Below, piece after piece: positions 1 to 6,558 of a stretch of DNA of 16,918 bases (the first letter of the stretch is position 1; each line of letters begins with the position of its first letter). The position numbers and the translations under genes are program-made. The DNA is from Flavobacteriales bacterium (GTDB lineage: Bacteria; Bacteroidota; Bacteroidia; Flavobacteriales; BACL11), in the NCBI GenBank assembly GCA_018695965.1, contig JABHQB010000134.1, positions 1 to 16,918 on the forward strand, given 5' to 3'. The notes under the pieces were generated by a model. The model did no database searches, was not told the DNA's origin, and saw nothing but the letters and a program-made list of their open reading frames with translations.

Positions 1-1356
1 AGAAATGGTTTTGGTGATTTAGTAGATAAATTACAAAATCTACCATCTGAAAAAAGAGTAGAAATAGAGAGAGACATAAATGATACTTTCGAAAATAATG
101 CAAACTTGGCAATGGTAGATTCTGAAAAAGGAATTACAAATCTTCATGTTCCTTCTGATGTGATAATTGACGCATCTATGCCTGCTATGATCAGGACTTC
201 TGGGAAAATGTGGAACAGAGATAATAAAACGGAAGATACGAAAGCAATTATTCCTGATAGTTCGTACGCATCTATTTATAGTGCTACTATTGATTTTTGT
301 AAACAAAATGGAGCGTTTGATCCAACTAATATGGGAACTGTTCCAAATGTTGGACTGATGGCTCAGAAAGCAGAAGAATATGGATCTCATGATAAGACTT
401 TTGAGATTCAAACTGCTGGTGTGGTAAGGGTTATGGATACTACAGGAGATATTCTTATTGAACATAATGTTGAAGAAGGAGATATTTGGAGAATGTGCCA
501 AACAAAAGATGATCCAATTAAGAATTGGGTAAAATTGGCAGTTAATAGAGCAAAAGCAACAGATTGGCCAACTGTATTTTGGTTAGACGAAAACAGAGCT
601 CATGATGCAGAAATCATAAATAAAGTAAATAGGTACTTACAAGATCATGATACGAGTGGTTTGAATATTAAAATCTTACCTCCTTATCAAGCGACTCTTT
701 TTACTTTGGATAGAGTTAAAAAAGGAGAAAATACTATTTCGGTTACAGGAAATGTGCTTAGAGATTATCTCACAGATTTATTTCCGATTTTAGAACTAGG
801 AACTTCAGCAAAAATGTTGTCGATTGTACCACTTATGAATGGTGGAGGTTTATTTGAAACAGGAGCCGGAGGATCAGCTCCAAAGCATGTGCAACAATTT
901 ACTTCTGAAGGACATTTAAGATGGGATTCATTAGGGGAATTTTTAGCTCTAAAAGAATCGTTAGAACATCTTTCTGAAGTTAACAATAATCAAAAAGCAA
1001 AAGTTTTAGCAATAACTTTAGAAAAAGCAACTGAAGTTTTGCTTATGAATGGGAAATCTCCACTTCGAAAAGTAGGACAGTTAGATAACAGAGGTTCTCA
1101 TTTTTACTTAGCTATGTATTGGGCTAGAGAGTTGTCAAATCAGACTGAAGATAAGTCATTACAATCTATTTTTGAAAATGTATCAGATACAATGGAAACT
1201 CATGAAGAAAAAATTGTTGCAGAGATAAATGAGTCTCAAGGCAATAATGAAGATATAAACGGATATTATTTTCCTGATGAAGAGTTAGTTAATAATGTGA
1301 TGAGACCAAGTGCAACACTAAATACTATTATAGATAATTTGCAGTATGATTCTTGA
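1..1356 (+). CDS. icd: Monomeric NADP-dependent isocitrate dehydrogenase, C-terminal part (5' end outside window)
   Basis: The reading frame is open from the first base, so this is the C-terminal 451 residues of a protein that is about 740 residues in this family; about 290 are missing. It catalyses oxidative decarboxylation of isocitrate to 2-oxoglutarate with NADP+ in the TCA cycle. Monomeric-type IDH blocks are clear: VPSDVIIDASMPAMIR near visible residue 52, the Asp pair in RDYLTDLFP (visible D255 and D259, spaced four apart like the Mn-binding Asp pair of the Azotobacter enzyme), NGGGLFETGAGGSAPKH and DNRGSHFYLAMYWA. It resembles neither the dimeric Icd nor the NAD enzyme. Any ATG seen inside the window, such as the one at 106, is internal and not the start. 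It ends with TGA, 7 bp from the end of the convergent cdaA. No damage is visible in the part present. Confidence 0.96.
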   Translation, partial: RNGFGDLVDKLQNLPSEKRVEIERDINDTFENNANLAMVDSEKGITNLHVPSDVIIDASMPAMIRTSGKMWNRDNKTEDTKAIIPDSSYASIYSATIDFCKQNGAFDPTNMGTVPNVGLMAQKAEEYGSHDKTFEIQTAGVVRVMDTTGDILIEHNVEEGDIWRMCQTKDDPIKNWVKLAVNRAKATDWPTVFWLDENRAHDAEIINKVNRYLQDHDTSGLNIKILPPYQATLFTLDRVKKGENTISVTGNVLRDYLTDLFPILELGTSAKMLSIVPLMNGGGLFETGAGGSAPKHVQQFTSEGHLRWDSLGEFLALKESLEHLSEVNNNQKAKVLAITLEKATEVLLMNGKSPLRKVGQLDNRGSHFYLAMYWARELSNQTEDKSLQSIFENVSDTMETHEEKIVAEINESQGNNEDINGYYFPDEELVNNVMRPSATLNTIIDNLQYDS

Positions 1357-1363
1357 TTGAATT

Positions 1364-2173
1364 TTAACTATCTGTTGGATTATGAAACTTCTCAATTAGA
1401 TAGTTCTTAAGTTGTTTTTCAGATAAATCAATTTCTATATTTCCATCAGAAGTGGAGGATATTTTTCCGTTTTCCTCCGAAACAATAAGTGTTATTGCAT
1501 CTGAATGTTCGCTCATACCAACAGCTGATCTGTGTCTCATTCCTAATTCTCCAGGGAAATCATCATCATTACTAACAGGTAATATGCATCTCGCTGCTAC
1601 TATTCTATTGTTTCTTATTATTACAGCTCCATCATGCAGAGGAGAATTATTATAAAAGATACTTTCTAAAAGAGGAAAAGTAATTTTTGAATCTATCTGC
1701 ACGGCAGATTCTGTGATGTAATTTAGGTCATCAGTTAAAGTAAGTACAATAATAGCTCCAGTTTTGCTTTTCTGAAAAGAGGTGCATGCTTTTATAATAG
1801 CGTCAATATTAATATTTTTTTCATTTTTAGTATTAAATATTTTTAATAGTTTCTGATTTTTTATAATCTTTCCTTTTCCTATTTGGCTTAGGTATTTTCT
1901 AATCTCTTGTTGAAAAAGGATGACGATAACAATAAAAGTAATACTAATAAATCCTCCTAAAATTTGAGTAATATATCTCATTCTTAGTAGATCTACAATT
2001 TGGAAAGTAAAATAGATGGCAATTAGCCCAAAAAATATATTTATGCCAGGAGTTCCTTTCGCTAGTCTGTATAATCGGAAAAGTAAGTATCCTACCAAGG
2101 TAAGATCAATTAAATCCATGAAAGATATATCGTAACTTGCAATCGTAAAAATGGGTTCCCAGATAATGTCCAT
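1364..2173 (-). CDS. cdaA: Diadenylate cyclase CdaA (c-di-AMP synthase, membrane-bound)
   Basis: Makes the second messenger cyclic di-AMP from two ATP. The 269 residues are the usual CdaA length and order: three hydrophobic helices at about 19-36, 43-60 and 71-88, then the FQQEIRKYLSQIG linker, then a DisA_N catalytic domain at about 120-235. Both catalytic signatures are intact: DGA at 181-183 in SPLHDGAVII, and RHR at 213-215 in GMRHRSAVG. The acidic pair in VSEENGKIS (about 233-234) is also present. The enzyme should sit in the inner membrane with the cyclase in the cytoplasm. It starts 3 bp after the folP stop, so the two are almost certainly co-transcribed. In Firmicutes cdaA usually lies with cdaR and glmM; neither is here, which fits the Bacteroidetes arrangement. 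No riboswitch or promoter is seen in the 3-bp gap. Confidence 0.96.
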   Translation of the reverse strand: MDIIWEPIFTIASYDISFMDLIDLTLVGYLLFRLYRLAKGTPGINIFFGLIAIYFTFQIVDLLRMRYITQILGGFISITFIVIVILFQQEIRKYLSQIGKGKIIKNQKLLKIFNTKNEKNINIDAIIKACTSFQKSKTGAIIVLTLTDDLNYITESAVQIDSKITFPLLESIFYNNSPLHDGAVIIRNNRIVAARCILPVSNDDDFPGELGMRHRSAVGMSEHSDAITLIVSEENGKISSTSDGNIEIDLSEKQLKNYLIEKFHNPTDS

Positions 2174-2176
2174 TAA

Positions 2177-2998
2177 TTATTTGTTTTGTGCGAAATTAAC
2201 AATTTTTATACACTCAACAGCTTCTTTTATTTCATGAACTCTTAAAATGTCAGTTCCTTTAGTAAGTGCTATAGTATTTATAACAGACGTTCCGTTAAGA
2301 GCCTGATTTGCATCAGTATCTAATAATTTGTAAATCATACTCTTTCTGCTAACTCCTACCAAAATAGGATATTCTAAACATTTAAATTTCTCCAAATTAT
2401 TCAAAATTTCATAATTATTTTCTAGAGTTTTTCCAAATCCAAACCCCGGGTCAATTATCAAATTATTAATACCTAAGTCGTGAAGTGTTTCAATTTTTTG
2501 TTGAAAATAATTAATAATCTCTTCAACTACATTGTTATAAGTTGGATTTTCTTGCATATTTTTTGGAGTTCCAAGCATGTGCATAATAATGTAGGGAACC
2601 TTATATTTTGCAATAACAGAGAACATCTTATTGTCTAAATCTCCAGATGAAATATCATTGATAATATCTGCTCCATTGTTAATACTTTCTTCTGCAACAT
2701 TAGCTCGGTATGTATCAACAGAAATGAGTACATTAGGAAAATGTTTTTTTATTTCTATTAGAGATGGAATGATTTTATTTAGTTCTTCATCTTCTGAAAT
2801 TTCATCCGAACCTGGCCTAGATGATTGAGCTCCTATATCAATAATATTAGCTCCTTCATTGATCATCTTTTTGGTTTGGATTAATATTTTCTCAGTACTA
2901 TTGTATTTTCCTCCGTCATAAAATGAGTTAGAAGTAAGGTTTAATATTCCCATTACTTTGCTTGTTGAAAAGTATAATTTATTCTGTTTTCTGTTCAT
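2177..2998 (-). CDS. folP: Dihydropteroate synthase
   Basis: Condenses 6-hydroxymethyl-7,8-dihydropterin diphosphate with p-aminobenzoate to form 7,8-dihydropteroate in folate synthesis; it is the sulfonamide target. At 273 residues it has normal length and a complete set of DHPS blocks: MGILNLTSNSFYDGG (16-30), IDIGAQSSRPG (53-63), ISVDTYR (92-98), IINDISSG (112-119), IIDPGFGFGKT (181-191), VGVSRKS (214-220) and RVHE (253-256). The phosphate-binding Arg and Lys in SRKS and the Arg of RVH are present. The unusual part is loop 1, where the usual TPDSF reads TSNSF (S23, N24). The start ATG at 2998 leaves a 53-bp gap to the divergent DUF1599 gene. It heads a two-gene operon with cdaA. Confidence 0.95.
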   Translation of the reverse strand: MNRKQNKLYFSTSKVMGILNLTSNSFYDGGKYNSTEKILIQTKKMINEGANIIDIGAQSSRPGSDEISEDEELNKIIPSLIEIKKHFPNVLISVDTYRANVAEESINNGADIINDISSGDLDNKMFSVIAKYKVPYIIMHMLGTPKNMQENPTYNNVVEEIINYFQQKIETLHDLGINNLIIDPGFGFGKTLENNYEILNNLEKFKCLEYPILVGVSRKSMIYKLLDTDANQALNGTSVINTIALTKGTDILRVHEIKEAVECIKIVNFAQNK

Positions 2999-3020
2999 TT
3001 TTATTACTTATAAAAAGATG

Positions 3021-3028
3021 TATATTTC
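3021..3028 (+). promoter_or_regulatory. Candidate -7 element for the DUF1599-tpiA operon
   Basis: The 53-bp divergent gap between folP and the DUF1599 gene must hold promoters for both directions. TATATTTC here differs at one base from the Bacteroidetes -7 consensus TAnnTTTG and lies 23 bp before the ATG at 3052. I see no convincing TTG at the usual spacing upstream and no good match on the minus strand for folP. This is a weak call. Confidence 0.25.
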
Positions 3029-3051
3029 GGCTTTATAATATAAATATATAT

Positions 3052-3588
3052 ATGGAAAAAACTATATCCGAATACGATTCAATAATAAAGAAATGTGAGG
3101 ACATTTTTGCTAAAAAAATGAAAGATTATGGATCTGCTTGGAGAATTTTAAGAATCAGTTCATTAACAGATCAGATTTTTATAAAAGCTCAACGAATTAG
3201 AAGTATTGAAGACAAGGGTTTGCAAAAAGTGGAGGAGGGGGTTGTACCTGAATTTATTGGTATTGTAAATTATTCTATTATTGGATTGATTCAATTGGAA
3301 CTGGGTGTAGCTGAACAGGCAGAAGAAATACAATATGATCAAGTAATGAATTTGTTTGATAAATATGCTCTTGAAGCAAAACAGTTGATGTTGGATAAAA
3401 ATCATGATTATGGAGAAGCTTGGAGAGATATGAGGGGTAGCTCTTTGACAGATTTAATTTTGCAAAAATTATTAAGAGTAAAACAAATTGAAGATAATGA
3501 CCGTTCTACATTAATTTCCGAAGGAATTGATGCAAACTATTTAGATATGTTAAATTATGCAGTATTTGCATTAATAAAACTTAATTAA
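3052..3588 (+). CDS. DUF1599 protein with two tandem copies of the domain
   Basis: Soluble 178-residue protein made of two copies of one roughly 80-90-residue all-helical unit. Copy 1 has DYGSAWR (25-31), SSLTDQI, a following R-I-x-S-I-E-D stretch and IVNYSIIGLIQL. Copy 2 has DYGEAWR (119-125), SSLTDLI, VKQIEDND and MLNYAVFALIKL. The two DYG motifs are 94 residues apart. This is the DUF1599 family (Pfam 'nucleotide modification associated domain 1'), common in Bacteroidetes at this locus. The biochemical role is not established; the Pfam name suggests a link to nucleotide handling. The frame is open upstream to 2962, but that would overlap folP and add a hydrophobic leader unlike the family, so the ATG at 3052 is chosen. 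It is first in an operon with the next gene one base away. Confidence 0.88.
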   Translation: MEKTISEYDSIIKKCEDIFAKKMKDYGSAWRILRISSLTDQIFIKAQRIRSIEDKGLQKVEEGVVPEFIGIVNYSIIGLIQLELGVAEQAEEIQYDQVMNLFDKYALEAKQLMLDKNHDYGEAWRDMRGSSLTDLILQKLLRVKQIEDNDRSTLISEGIDANYLDMLNYAVFALIKLN

Positions 3589-3589
3589 T

Positions 3590-4582
3590 ATGAATAAAAC
3601 AAGTAATAGATTTTTTAAAATGCTTTCTTATGTGGTAAACTCTTTAATATTTATATGGTTTTTAAGGATTCTTATATCTGCATTGTTTATTTTATCTGCT
3701 TTTGCAAAGATGTACCCATCACCGGAAATTGGTGTGATAAAGTTTTTTGAAAATAAGCAAATAATTGACGGATTAGGATTTAATGAAATTTTCTCTCAAT
3801 ATCTTTCGAGATCTATTATTGCTTTTGAGATTTTTATTGCAATTTCCATTTTGCAATCTAATTATCTTAAAAGGATAATATTACCTATTTCTATTTTATT
3901 ATTATTGATATTTTCTTCTCATTTAACTTACTCTATTTTTCTAGGAGATGATGGAAACTGTGGATGTTTTGGAGAATTACTTCCAATGACACCTATTCAG
4001 GCTCTTATTAAGAATATTATCACAATAGCTATACTTGGTTTCTTATATAAAGCAACCGATAAAAATTTAAACTCAAGCTTTAAGAATGTTATAATTATTT
4101 TACTTTCTTCTATGTTGTTTATGTTTATATATGTGCCATTAAAAAGTAGAACATCTGATTCAGAGCAGGTTATTTATGAGCAAAAGGTATCTGCATATTC
4201 AAAGTATGTTGAAGGAATTGATGAAGGAGAAAAGTTGTTATGTTTTTTTGTTCCTGGATGTGAACATTGTCAGATAGCTGCAAAGCAGATAACAGATTTG
4301 AGTAAAGAGGTTCAAAATTTTCCTGATGTAGTCATTGTTTTTATGGATGAGGAAAGGGATAAAATACCTGATTTCTTTGAGACTGCAGGAAGTGATTATA
4401 ATTATCAGATTATGGATATTTATACTTTTATGGAGGCATTTTGGTATGATGATAATGATACTCCAGGTGTAGTATATCTAAATAATGGAAATGTATTACA
4501 GTTTTATCAAGGGTCTAAAGAATCTGGAAGTGAAATTATTTTCAAACCTGAAGAATTAAAAAAAATATTAGAAAATAGATAA
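3590..4582 (+). CDS. BT_3928-type membrane protein: DoxX/MauE-like domain fused to a thioredoxin-like domain
   Basis: Predicted inner-membrane redox protein of 330 residues. The N-terminal half has hydrophobic helices at about 17-38, 73-90, 96-116 and 140-156, typical of DoxX/MauE proteins. It carries the motif NCGCFGELLPMT (C124, C126) just after the third helix. A fifth helix (about 164-184) leads to a thioredoxin-like domain at about 195-328, with the active-site-like FFVPGCEHC (C224, C227) and a cis-Pro candidate in DTPGVVY (P292). Dithiol pairs in the membrane part and the soluble domain suggest electron transfer, as in VKOR- or MauE-type fusions; this is inference. The ATG lies 1 nt after the upstream stop, implying coupling. 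NCBI calls such proteins 'BT_3928 family', and they usually sit near tpiA in Bacteroidetes. Substrate unknown. Confidence 0.88.
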   Translation: MNKTSNRFFKMLSYVVNSLIFIWFLRILISALFILSAFAKMYPSPEIGVIKFFENKQIIDGLGFNEIFSQYLSRSIIAFEIFIAISILQSNYLKRIILPISILLLLIFSSHLTYSIFLGDDGNCGCFGELLPMTPIQALIKNIITIAILGFLYKATDKNLNSSFKNVIIILLSSMLFMFIYVPLKSRTSDSEQVIYEQKVSAYSKYVEGIDEGEKLLCFFVPGCEHCQIAAKQITDLSKEVQNFPDVVIVFMDEERDKIPDFFETAGSDYNYQIMDIYTFMEAFWYDDNDTPGVVYLNNGNVLQFYQGSKESGSEIIFKPEELKKILENR

Positions 4583-4590
4583 ATCATATT

Positions 4591-5667
4591 GTGATAAAAT
4601 ACATTCTGAAAAAACTATTTTATGGAGGTTTTGTACTCTGGGGAGTGTTAACTTTAGTTTTCTTCTTATTTCAGGTTATGCCAGGTGATCCTGCACGGAT
4701 GATGCTCTCCCAAAGAGAAAATTCGGAGCAACTTCAATTATTAAAACAAAAGTATGGTTTTGATAAACCAATTATGCATCAGTATTTCTATTATTTAAAT
4801 GATGTTTCTCCTATTTCTTTTCATGATGATAATGAAGAGAGTTATACTTATTTATCTGAAGAAAAATATAATGATGTAGATATTCTGAAAATCCAATCTA
4901 CTAATATTGTTTTAAAGACTCCTTATCTTAGAGAATCCTTTGCAAAAAGAGGAAAACCAGTTAACTCCATTTTATTAGAAACATTCCCTGTTACTTTGGT
5001 TTTGGCTTTTACCTCTATAGTTTTTGCTATAATCTTAGGAATCGTATTAGGTATAGTGTCCGCATTAAAGAAAAATTCAATATTAGATAAGTCTATTTTA
5101 TTTTTCTCAGTCTTAGGTATGTCGATTCCATCATTTTTCTCATCAATTATTGTAGCATGGTTTTTTGCATATTTATTACATGAATACACCGGATTAAATA
5201 TGACGGGAAGTTTGTATGAAGTTGATGATTATGGTAGGGGTCAGTATATGAATCTGAACAATCTGATTTTACCAGCCTTTACTTTAGGGATTCGTCCTTT
5301 GTCAGTAATAATTCAGTTAAGTAGAAATTCTATGTTAGAGGTTTTAGATATGGACTATATTAGAACTGCAACCGCAAAAGGCTTAAGTAGATTTATAGTA
5401 GTTTTTAAACATGCACTCCGAAATGCATTAAACCCTGTTGTTACTGTTGTTTCTGGTTGGTTTGCATCACTTTTGGCAGGAGCTGTATTTGTAGAATATA
5501 TTTTTGCTTGGAATGGAATAGGAAAAGAAATTGTTGATGCTTTAAATAACTTAGATATGCCAGTAGTAATGGGTTCTGTAATGATTATTGCTACAGTATT
5601 TGTACTAATAAATATTTTAGTGGATGTTCTTTATGCAATAATTGATCCACGTATCAGATTAAATTAA
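4591..5667 (+). CDS. ABC transporter permease, OppB/DppB-like, orphan
   Basis: Integral membrane subunit of a dipeptide/oligopeptide-type importer family (BPD_transp_1). Evidence is the N-terminal helix at about 9-30 followed by QVMPGDPARMM, further helices from about 130, and the cytoplasmic EAA-type coupling loop DYIRTATAKGLSRF with HALRNALNPV before the last helices; it ends IDPRIRLN, typical for OppB. At 358 residues it is longer than a common OppB/DppB (about 305-340). The extra length is in the periplasmic stretch after the first helix (about 70-125), rich in Asp, Glu and Tyr. Start is GTG: no ATG lies between it and the in-frame TAG at 4576. No second permease, ATPase or binding protein is in the window, so partners must be elsewhere and the substrate is unknown. 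It is 8 nt after the BT_3928-type gene and 6 nt before tpiA. Confidence 0.9.
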   Translation: MIKYILKKLFYGGFVLWGVLTLVFFLFQVMPGDPARMMLSQRENSEQLQLLKQKYGFDKPIMHQYFYYLNDVSPISFHDDNEESYTYLSEEKYNDVDILKIQSTNIVLKTPYLRESFAKRGKPVNSILLETFPVTLVLAFTSIVFAIILGIVLGIVSALKKNSILDKSILFFSVLGMSIPSFFSSIIVAWFFAYLLHEYTGLNMTGSLYEVDDYGRGQYMNLNNLILPAFTLGIRPLSVIIQLSRNSMLEVLDMDYIRTATAKGLSRFIVVFKHALRNALNPVVTVVSGWFASLLAGAVFVEYIFAWNGIGKEIVDALNNLDMPVVMGSVMIIATVFVLINILVDVLYAIIDPRIRLN

Positions 5668-5673
5668 AAAGAA

Positions 5674-6429
5674 ATGAGAAAAAATATAGTAGCTGGAAAT
5701 TGGAAAATGAACCTAAAAAGAGATGAGGGTTTAGATCTTATAAATGATGTGATAAACTTACTTCCTTCAGATAATAAAGTAGAGGTTGTGTTTGCTCCAT
5801 CTTTTATTCATTTGTATAAAGTAAATAAAATGTGCTTAAATTTAGATAAAGTAAATACTGCTTCTCAAAATGTAAGTAAAGAAGAAAGAGGTGCTTTTAC
5901 TGGAGAAATTTCTGCAGAGATAATTAGATCTGCAAATGTAAAATATACTATTATAGGTCATTCTGAAAGAAGAGAATATTTTAAGGAGACAAATGAAGAT
6001 TTAAAACAAAAAGTGGATGTTTCTTTAGAAAATAATCTGGAAGTAATATTTTGTTGTGGTGAGAGTTTAGATCAAAGAGAAGAGGAAGTTCATTTCAATT
6101 GGATTAAAATCCAGATATCGGAGAGTTTGTTTCATCTTTCCTCAGATGATTTCCGTAAAATTATTATTGCCTACGAGCCTATTTGGGCTATTGGTACAGG
6201 AGTAACAGCTTCATCTGATCAGGCGGAAGAAATTCATAAATTTATTAGAGAAATTATTGCTCAGAAGTATGGAGATGAGATTGCAAATAATACTTCAATT
6301 TTATATGGAGGAAGCTGTAACCCGACCAATGCAAGAGATATATTCTCGAAAGATAATATTGACGGAGGTCTTATTGGAGGAGCTTCTTTAAATGCAGAAA
6401 GTTTTGTTGAAATTATAAAATCATTTTAA
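5674..6429 (+). CDS. tpiA: Triose-phosphate isomerase
   Basis: Interconverts dihydroxyacetone phosphate and glyceraldehyde 3-phosphate in glycolysis and gluconeogenesis; a cytoplasmic TIM barrel. It has full length (251 residues) and all catalytic residues: N9 and K11 in AGNWKMN, H96 in IIGHSERREYF, and E168 in AYEPIWAIGTG at the hinge of the mobile loop. The phosphate-binding LYGGS and DGGLIGGASL blocks are intact. The position after YGGS, often Val, is Cys, which looks harmless. It is last in the DUF1599-BT_3928-permease-tpiA operon, and its stop codon overlaps the ATG of a 31-codon ORF. Confidence 0.98.
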   Translation: MRKNIVAGNWKMNLKRDEGLDLINDVINLLPSDNKVEVVFAPSFIHLYKVNKMCLNLDKVNTASQNVSKEERGAFTGEISAEIIRSANVKYTIIGHSERREYFKETNEDLKQKVDVSLENNLEVIFCCGESLDQREEEVHFNWIKIQISESLFHLSSDDFRKIIIAYEPIWAIGTGVTASSDQAEEIHKFIREIIAQKYGDEIANNTSILYGGSCNPTNARDIFSKDNIDGGLIGGASLNAESFVEIIKSF

Positions 6430-6524
6430 TGAATAATTTAGAGTTGTCATTTCCTTTTCTAGATAAGGGGTGTTTTGTAGATGTAGGATTAAATGAAATA
6501 ACTAGAGAAAATCTGAGAGGTTAA
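6429..6524 (+). CDS. Possible 31-residue ORF overlapping the tpiA stop (doubtful)
   Basis: The tpiA stop and a following ATG share an A in TAATG, a common coupling arrangement. The frame runs 31 codons to TAA. The peptide starts MNNLELSFPF and ends NEITRENLRG; it has no signal peptide or helix long enough to span a membrane. I do not recognise it. It could be a real short protein, a vestige of a gene once downstream of tpiA (often prmA in relatives), or chance. The first ten residues loosely resemble the beginnings of some PrmA proteins, too weakly to name it. Confidence 0.25.
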   Translation: MNNLELSFPFLDKGCFVDVGLNEITRENLRG

Positions 6525-6558
6525 ATTAGAAGTTTATTTCTCGTAAAAATAAGAATAA

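Noticed and set aside
40..501. Long minus-strand ORF inside icd
   Set aside because: Antisense to strongly conserved isocitrate dehydrogenase sequence; composition is typical of a shadow frame.
1366..1405. Inverted repeat AACTATCT/AGATAGTT as a terminator between icd and cdaA
   Set aside because: Only 8 bp with a 24-base loop inside the cdaA coding region and no T-run; not convincing.
2962..3051. Longer start for the DUF1599 protein
   Set aside because: It would overlap folP head to head and add 30 residues absent from the expected domain start; ATG 3052 fits better.
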